Assembly: GCF_001746295.1 (NCBI RefSeq) | Contig: NZ_MJAH01000015.1 | Location: 330,805-363,223 of the forward strand | From: Streptomyces sp. LUP47B | GTDB taxonomy: Bacteria; Actinomycetota; Actinomycetes; Streptomycetales; Streptomycetaceae | DNA length: 32,419 nucleotides | Direction: 5' to 3' | Shown here: positions 29,612-32,419 of the stretch, piece after piece | Layout: each line of letters starts with the position of its first letter | Numbering within the stretch: the stretch's first letter is position 1 | Translations under genes and position numbers: made by a program | Notes under the pieces: generated by a model | The model's database searches: none | Told to the model about the DNA's origin: nothing | The model's input: the letters and a program-made list of their open reading frames with translations, nothing else

Positions 29612-31008
29612 GCGTGTTCTCGGGGTTCGAGCGGGCGGACGGCGCGGGGGACGGTTCTGCCGAGGAGTGGTGGAGGGGTGATCCGGTAGCCGGACTCGTT
29701 GAGCGGCGGCGGTCGGGTGATCCGGCAGTGGGTTCCGTCGAGCGGTGGCGGTCGGGTGAGGTGCCGGTCGGTGCCGTCGGACTGCGGGGCGCCCCGGTGC
29801 GTGGTCGTCCGGCTTCGGCGACGCCGGGTGCGGACATGGCTTCCGGGCTGCTGGACGGCGTACGGCAGTGGCTGGCCGAGAGTGGGGCCGAACCGACGCC
29901 CGCGCGTGTGGCGCAGGCGCTGCGGGAGCAGGGGCGGGTGCTCGGGGACGCCGAAGTGCTGGGCGCCGCCGAGCGGTTGCGGTCCGAGCTGGTCGGCAGC
30001 GGGCCCTTGGAGCCGTTGCTCGCCGACCCGTCGGTGACGGATGTCCTGGTGTCGGCTCCGGACCGGGTCTGGGTGGACCGGGGCGGCGGACTCGAACTGA
30101 CCGCCGTCTCCTTCCCGGACGCGGCCGCCGTACGACGACTCGCACAGCGGCTCGCCGCGGTGGCGGGGCGACGCCTCGACGACGCGCGGCCCTGGGTGGA
30201 CGCACGGCTGCCGGACGGGACCCGGCTGCACGCGGTGCTTCCTCCGGTCGCCGTCGGCTGTGCCTGTCTGTCGCTGCGGGTCGTACGCCCGCGTGCGTTC
30301 ACGCTGGACGAGCTGGTCGCGGCCGGCACGGTGCCGCCGGGCGGAGACCGGGTGCTGCGGGCGCTGCTCGACGCGCGGCTGTCCTTCCTCATCAGCGGCG
30401 GGACCGGCACCGGAAAGACGACGCTGCTGAGCGCGCTGCTGGGGCTCGTCGGGCCGGGCGAGCGGATCGTCCTCGCGGAGGACTCGGCGGAGCTCAGGCC
30501 GGACCATCCGCACGTCGTACGGCTGGAGACGAGACCCGCCAACCAGGAGGGCGCAGGACTCGTCACGCTCGAGGACCTGGTGCGACAGGCGCTGCGGATG
30601 CGGCCCGACCGGCTGGTCGTGGGTGAGGTGCGCGGGCCCGAAGTGGTGCATCTGCTGGCCGCGTTGAACACGGGCCATGAGGGCGGCTGCGGGACCGTTC
30701 ACGCCAACGCTGCGGCCGACGTACCGGCCCGCCTCGAGGCGCTTGGCACGGCGGCCGGGCTCGACAGGGCCGCGCTGCACAGCCAGTTGGCGGCCGCGCT
30801 GTCGGTCGTACTCCATCTTGTGCGTGACCGGGCCGGGCGGCGGCGGATCGCCGAGGTGCGGGTGCTGGAGCGGGACTCCTCGGGGCTGGTGCGGACGGTG
30901 CCGGCGCTGCGCTGGGGAGTGGAGGCGTTCGCGTACGAGCGGGGGTGGGAGCGGCTGCGAGAACTGCTCGGGGCCGCGATGCGGGGGCCGTCGGGGGAGA
31001 GCAGGTGA
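29608..31008 (+). CDS. tadA: TadA/CpaF-type secretion ATPase
   Basis: A 466-residue type II/IV secretion ATPase that powers Tad (Flp) pilus assembly or secretion at the inner face of the membrane. Walker A is GGTGTGKT (264-271), the Walker B-like strand is LVVGEVRG with Glu340, and the His box is GHEGGCGTVHAN (357-368). An N-terminal domain (about 78-160) has the usual ESGAEPTP and GSGPLEPLL segments. Residues 24-62 are three 13-residue repeats (GDPVAGLVERRRS, GDPAVGSVERWRS, then a degenerate copy) matched by a 39-bp DNA period; this part is outside the conserved domain and variable. Translation is coupled to ssd. Downstream tadB starts 58 bp later. Confidence 0.95.
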   Translation: MSVFSGFERADGAGDGSAEEWWRGDPVAGLVERRRSGDPAVGSVERWRSGEVPVGAVGLRGAPVRGRPASATPGADMASGLLDGVRQWLAESGAEPTPARVAQALREQGRVLGDAEVLGAAERLRSELVGSGPLEPLLADPSVTDVLVSAPDRVWVDRGGGLELTAVSFPDAAAVRRLAQRLAAVAGRRLDDARPWVDARLPDGTRLHAVLPPVAVGCACLSLRVVRPRAFTLDELVAAGTVPPGGDRVLRALLDARLSFLISGGTGTGKTTLLSALLGLVGPGERIVLAEDSAELRPDHPHVVRLETRPANQEGAGLVTLEDLVRQALRMRPDRLVVGEVRGPEVVHLLAALNTGHEGGCGTVHANAAADVPARLEALGTAAGLDRAALHSQLAAALSVVLHLVRDRAGRRRIAEVRVLERDSSGLVRTVPALRWGVEAFAYERGWERLRELLGAAMRGPSGESR

Positions 31009-31065
31009 CTTGGGCGGGATCGGAGCGAGAGGACGACGACGAGATGGCTCGGACGGCGGGAGTAC

Positions 31066-32007
31066 GTGGTGACCGGGATGGGGGAAATGTCGGTGGGGTC
31101 GACGGGTGTGGCCGTGGGGTGCCTCGGGGTGGCCGTGTGGCTGTGGGGCGGGCGGCGTTCCGGGGTGCGGCGGGCGCAGCTGCTGCTGGCGGGCGGCGGG
31201 GTGGCGGGGGTCGGACCTCCACCGTGGCGGCGCCTGGTGGGAGAGCTGCGGCAGGTTCGTGGGCGACTCGGGTTCGAGTGGTGGGCGGCGGTCGCAGGGC
31301 TGGTGATCGCCCTGCTGGGGGCCTCGATGCTGCCGGTCGTCGCGGGGGCCGCCGCGGTGCCGTTGCTGCGGCGGGTGCGGCTGGCCCGGGCGGAGCGACG
31401 GGTGCGTGAGCGGCGGGCGGACGAGGTGATCGCGCTGTGCGCCACGGTCGCCGGGGAGGTGCGGGCGGGGCGGCAGCCGGGTGAGGCGCTGGTGCGGGCT
31501 GTGCGGGACTTCGAGGGTATGGGGGTCGGTGGGGCCGGATCGGGCGGGTGTGGACCTGGAGAGCCGGAGTTCGGTGGGCTCGGGGAGACGCAGGCTGCCG
31601 TGTTGGCGGCGGCCCGGTTCGGCGGGGATGTTCCGGGGGCGCTCGCGGCGGCGGCTCGGCGGCCCGGGGCCGAGGGTCTGTTGGGGCTTGCCGCGTGCTG
31701 GCGGGTGGCCGTGGACCAGGGCGCGGGGCTCGCGGCCGGGCTGGATCGGCTCGAAGGTGCACTACGGGCCGATCGGGACCAACGAGCGGATCTGCGCGCC
31801 CAGTTGGCCGGCGCCCGGTCCACGGCGTGGATGCTCGCCGCGCTGCCGGTGCTGGGGCTGGGACTCGGTGCCGCCCTTGGTGCCGATCCCCTGCACGTCC
31901 TTCTGCACACCGGCTCCGGGCTGGGCTGCCTGCTGGTCGGCGGCCTGCTGGAGGGCGTCGGGATGTGGTGGGCGACGCGGATCGTGAGGGGAGCCGAGGC
32001 GGCATGA
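31066..32007 (+). CDS. tadB: TadB-type secretion inner-membrane protein
   Basis: A 313-residue membrane protein with a type II secretion F (GspF-like) domain. Hydrophobic segments lie at about 10-30, 72-102, 255-278 and 288-308, with the cytoplasmic T2SSF region (RRADEVIALCATVAGEVRAG, then a second half to about 245) between them. A Gly-rich insertion at about 150-170 (GVGGAGSGGCGPGE) interrupts it. It is an inner-membrane platform component of the Tad apparatus, expected to pair with TadC. The start is one of two adjacent GTG codons (31066 or 31069) with GGGAG upstream; ATG codons at 31078 and 31087 are alternatives. The stop overlaps tadC (ATGA). Confidence 0.92.
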   Translation: MVTGMGEMSVGSTGVAVGCLGVAVWLWGGRRSGVRRAQLLLAGGGVAGVGPPPWRRLVGELRQVRGRLGFEWWAAVAGLVIALLGASMLPVVAGAAAVPLLRRVRLARAERRVRERRADEVIALCATVAGEVRAGRQPGEALVRAVRDFEGMGVGGAGSGGCGPGEPEFGGLGETQAAVLAAARFGGDVPGALAAAARRPGAEGLLGLAACWRVAVDQGAGLAAGLDRLEGALRADRDQRADLRAQLAGARSTAWMLAALPVLGLGLGAALGADPLHVLLHTGSGLGCLLVGGLLEGVGMWWATRIVRGAEAA

Positions 32008-32419
32008 GCGCGGAAGTTTTCCACAGGCTGGGGGCGGTTGTGGGGGCGGCACTGGTGATCGCCTGGCTCGCCCGCTGGGCCGCGGCCGCGCGGCATGAGC
32101 GCAGAGTGCGACGGCGGCTCGGAAAGTTGCTGGCCACTGCGCAGGCAACGGCCGAGGGGCCGCGGTTCGAGGCTCGGGATCTTGCGCGGCGGTGGCTGCC
32201 CGTGGCCGGCGTCGGGTGTGCCGGGTGGGTGCTGGTCGGCGGAGTCGCCGGTGGCGTGGTCGGGCTGGTCGTCGCGGTGGGCTTGTGGCGGTGGCGGCTA
32301 CGGCAGACGGCCGGCGTGGGTGCCGAGGAGGCCGACGCGCGCGAGGCGGCCCGGCAACTGCCGCTCGCCGCCGACCTGCTGGCCGCCTGCATCGCGGCGG
32401 GCGCCGGTCCAGTGATCGC
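32004..32419 (+). CDS. tadC: TadC-type secretion inner-membrane protein, cut by window end
   Basis: An open frame of 138 codons that continues past the window edge. It begins MSAEVFHRLGAVVGAALVIAW with a first hydrophobic segment at about 9-24. A basic stretch (RHERRVRRRLGKLL) and a second hydrophobic pair at about 66-95 follow. It ends in REAARQLPLAADLLAACIAAGA, the start of a T2SSF-type region like that of TadB. Position after tadB and the ATGA overlap identify it as tadC. The pilin (flp) and tadE-like genes would be expected next but are outside the window. Confidence 0.85.
   Translation, partial: MSAEVFHRLGAVVGAALVIAWLARWAAAARHERRVRRRLGKLLATAQATAEGPRFEARDLARRWLPVAGVGCAGWVLVGGVAGGVVGLVVAVGLWRWRLRQTAGVGAEEADAREAARQLPLAADLLAACIAAGAGPVI

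Noticed and set aside
28405..30816. 803-codon minus-strand frame opposite ssd and tadA
   Set aside because: A shadow of two genes with intact motifs and coupled starts; its translation is Ser/Arg/Pro-rich.
32012..32025. DnaA-box-like TTTTCCACA at the start of tadC
   Set aside because: It lies inside coding sequence and deviates from the box; most likely chance.

Overview
The window is a stretch of Streptomyces-type chromosome. The evidence is very high GC, codon positions saturated with G/C, GTG starts, many ATGA/GTGA stop-start overlaps, and a WblA-type WhiB protein that is nearly invariant in streptomycetes. I cannot name the species. I see no tRNA, rRNA, phage, insertion sequence, CRISPR array or biosynthetic cluster.

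Most of the window is an old actinobacterial core block. From memory, its gene order parallels M. tuberculosis Rv3682 (ponA2), whiB4, Rv3680, Rv3679, Rv3678A, Rv3678c (RidA), Rv3677c (metallo-beta-lactamase fold), crp, nth, Rv3672c (NUDIX), marP, ephE, Rv3669, acs, Rv3662c, Rv3661 (HAD-IB), 6C RNA, ssd and tadA-B-C. Species-specific additions sit between these genes: a NUDIX hydrolase, a nucleotidyltransferase, NhaA, a SulP-carbonic anhydrase fusion, a lipoprotein, a CooC-like ATPase and several tandem-repeat islands.

Layout. 1-225: degenerate 24-bp repeat. 269-733: YqeY-like protein, sharing a strong hairpin terminator with the convergent bifunctional penicillin-binding protein (827-3094). 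3095-3600: long leader of wblA (3601-3939). 3957-6346: two overlapping Get3/ArsA-like ATPases on the minus strand. 6465-7096: DUF4177-like small protein and RidA-like protein, translationally coupled. 7100-7640: nested inverted repeats around a 29-bp tandem array. 7648-9344: coupled NUDIX and metallo-beta-lactamase-fold genes. 9337-10161: nucleotidyltransferase, followed by a 146-bp tandem repeat. 10939-12870: divergent crp and nth with a Crp-like site between them. 13076-15090: CoA-pyrophosphatase-type NUDIX and a MarP-like membrane serine protease. 15426-18348: nhaA, a small membrane protein and an epoxide-hydrolase-like gene, apparently one operon. 18529-20487: acetyl-CoA synthetase. 20910-23321: SulP-STAS-carbonic anhydrase fusion. 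23619-25792: lipoprotein with a deacetylase-like domain and a CooC-like ATPase that overlap tail to tail. 25894-26718: Fic-like protein without catalytic residues. 27054-27875: HAD-IB phosphatase. About 27984-28078: 6C small RNA. 28508-32419: ssd-tadA-tadB-tadC, cut by the window edge.

Taken together these are housekeeping and differentiation functions: peptidoglycan synthesis, a redox-type Wbl regulator, membrane-protein targeting ATPases, cAMP-receptor control, DNA repair, periplasmic proteolysis, pH/Na+ balance, acetate activation, bicarbonate/CO2 handling and a Tad secretion apparatus. A recurring pattern is a TANNNT -10 box exactly 6-7 nt before the start codon. It is seen at seven genes and implies leaderless transcripts. 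It also moves the likely start of the HAD gene. All functional statements rest on motif reading and memory; no searches were run.
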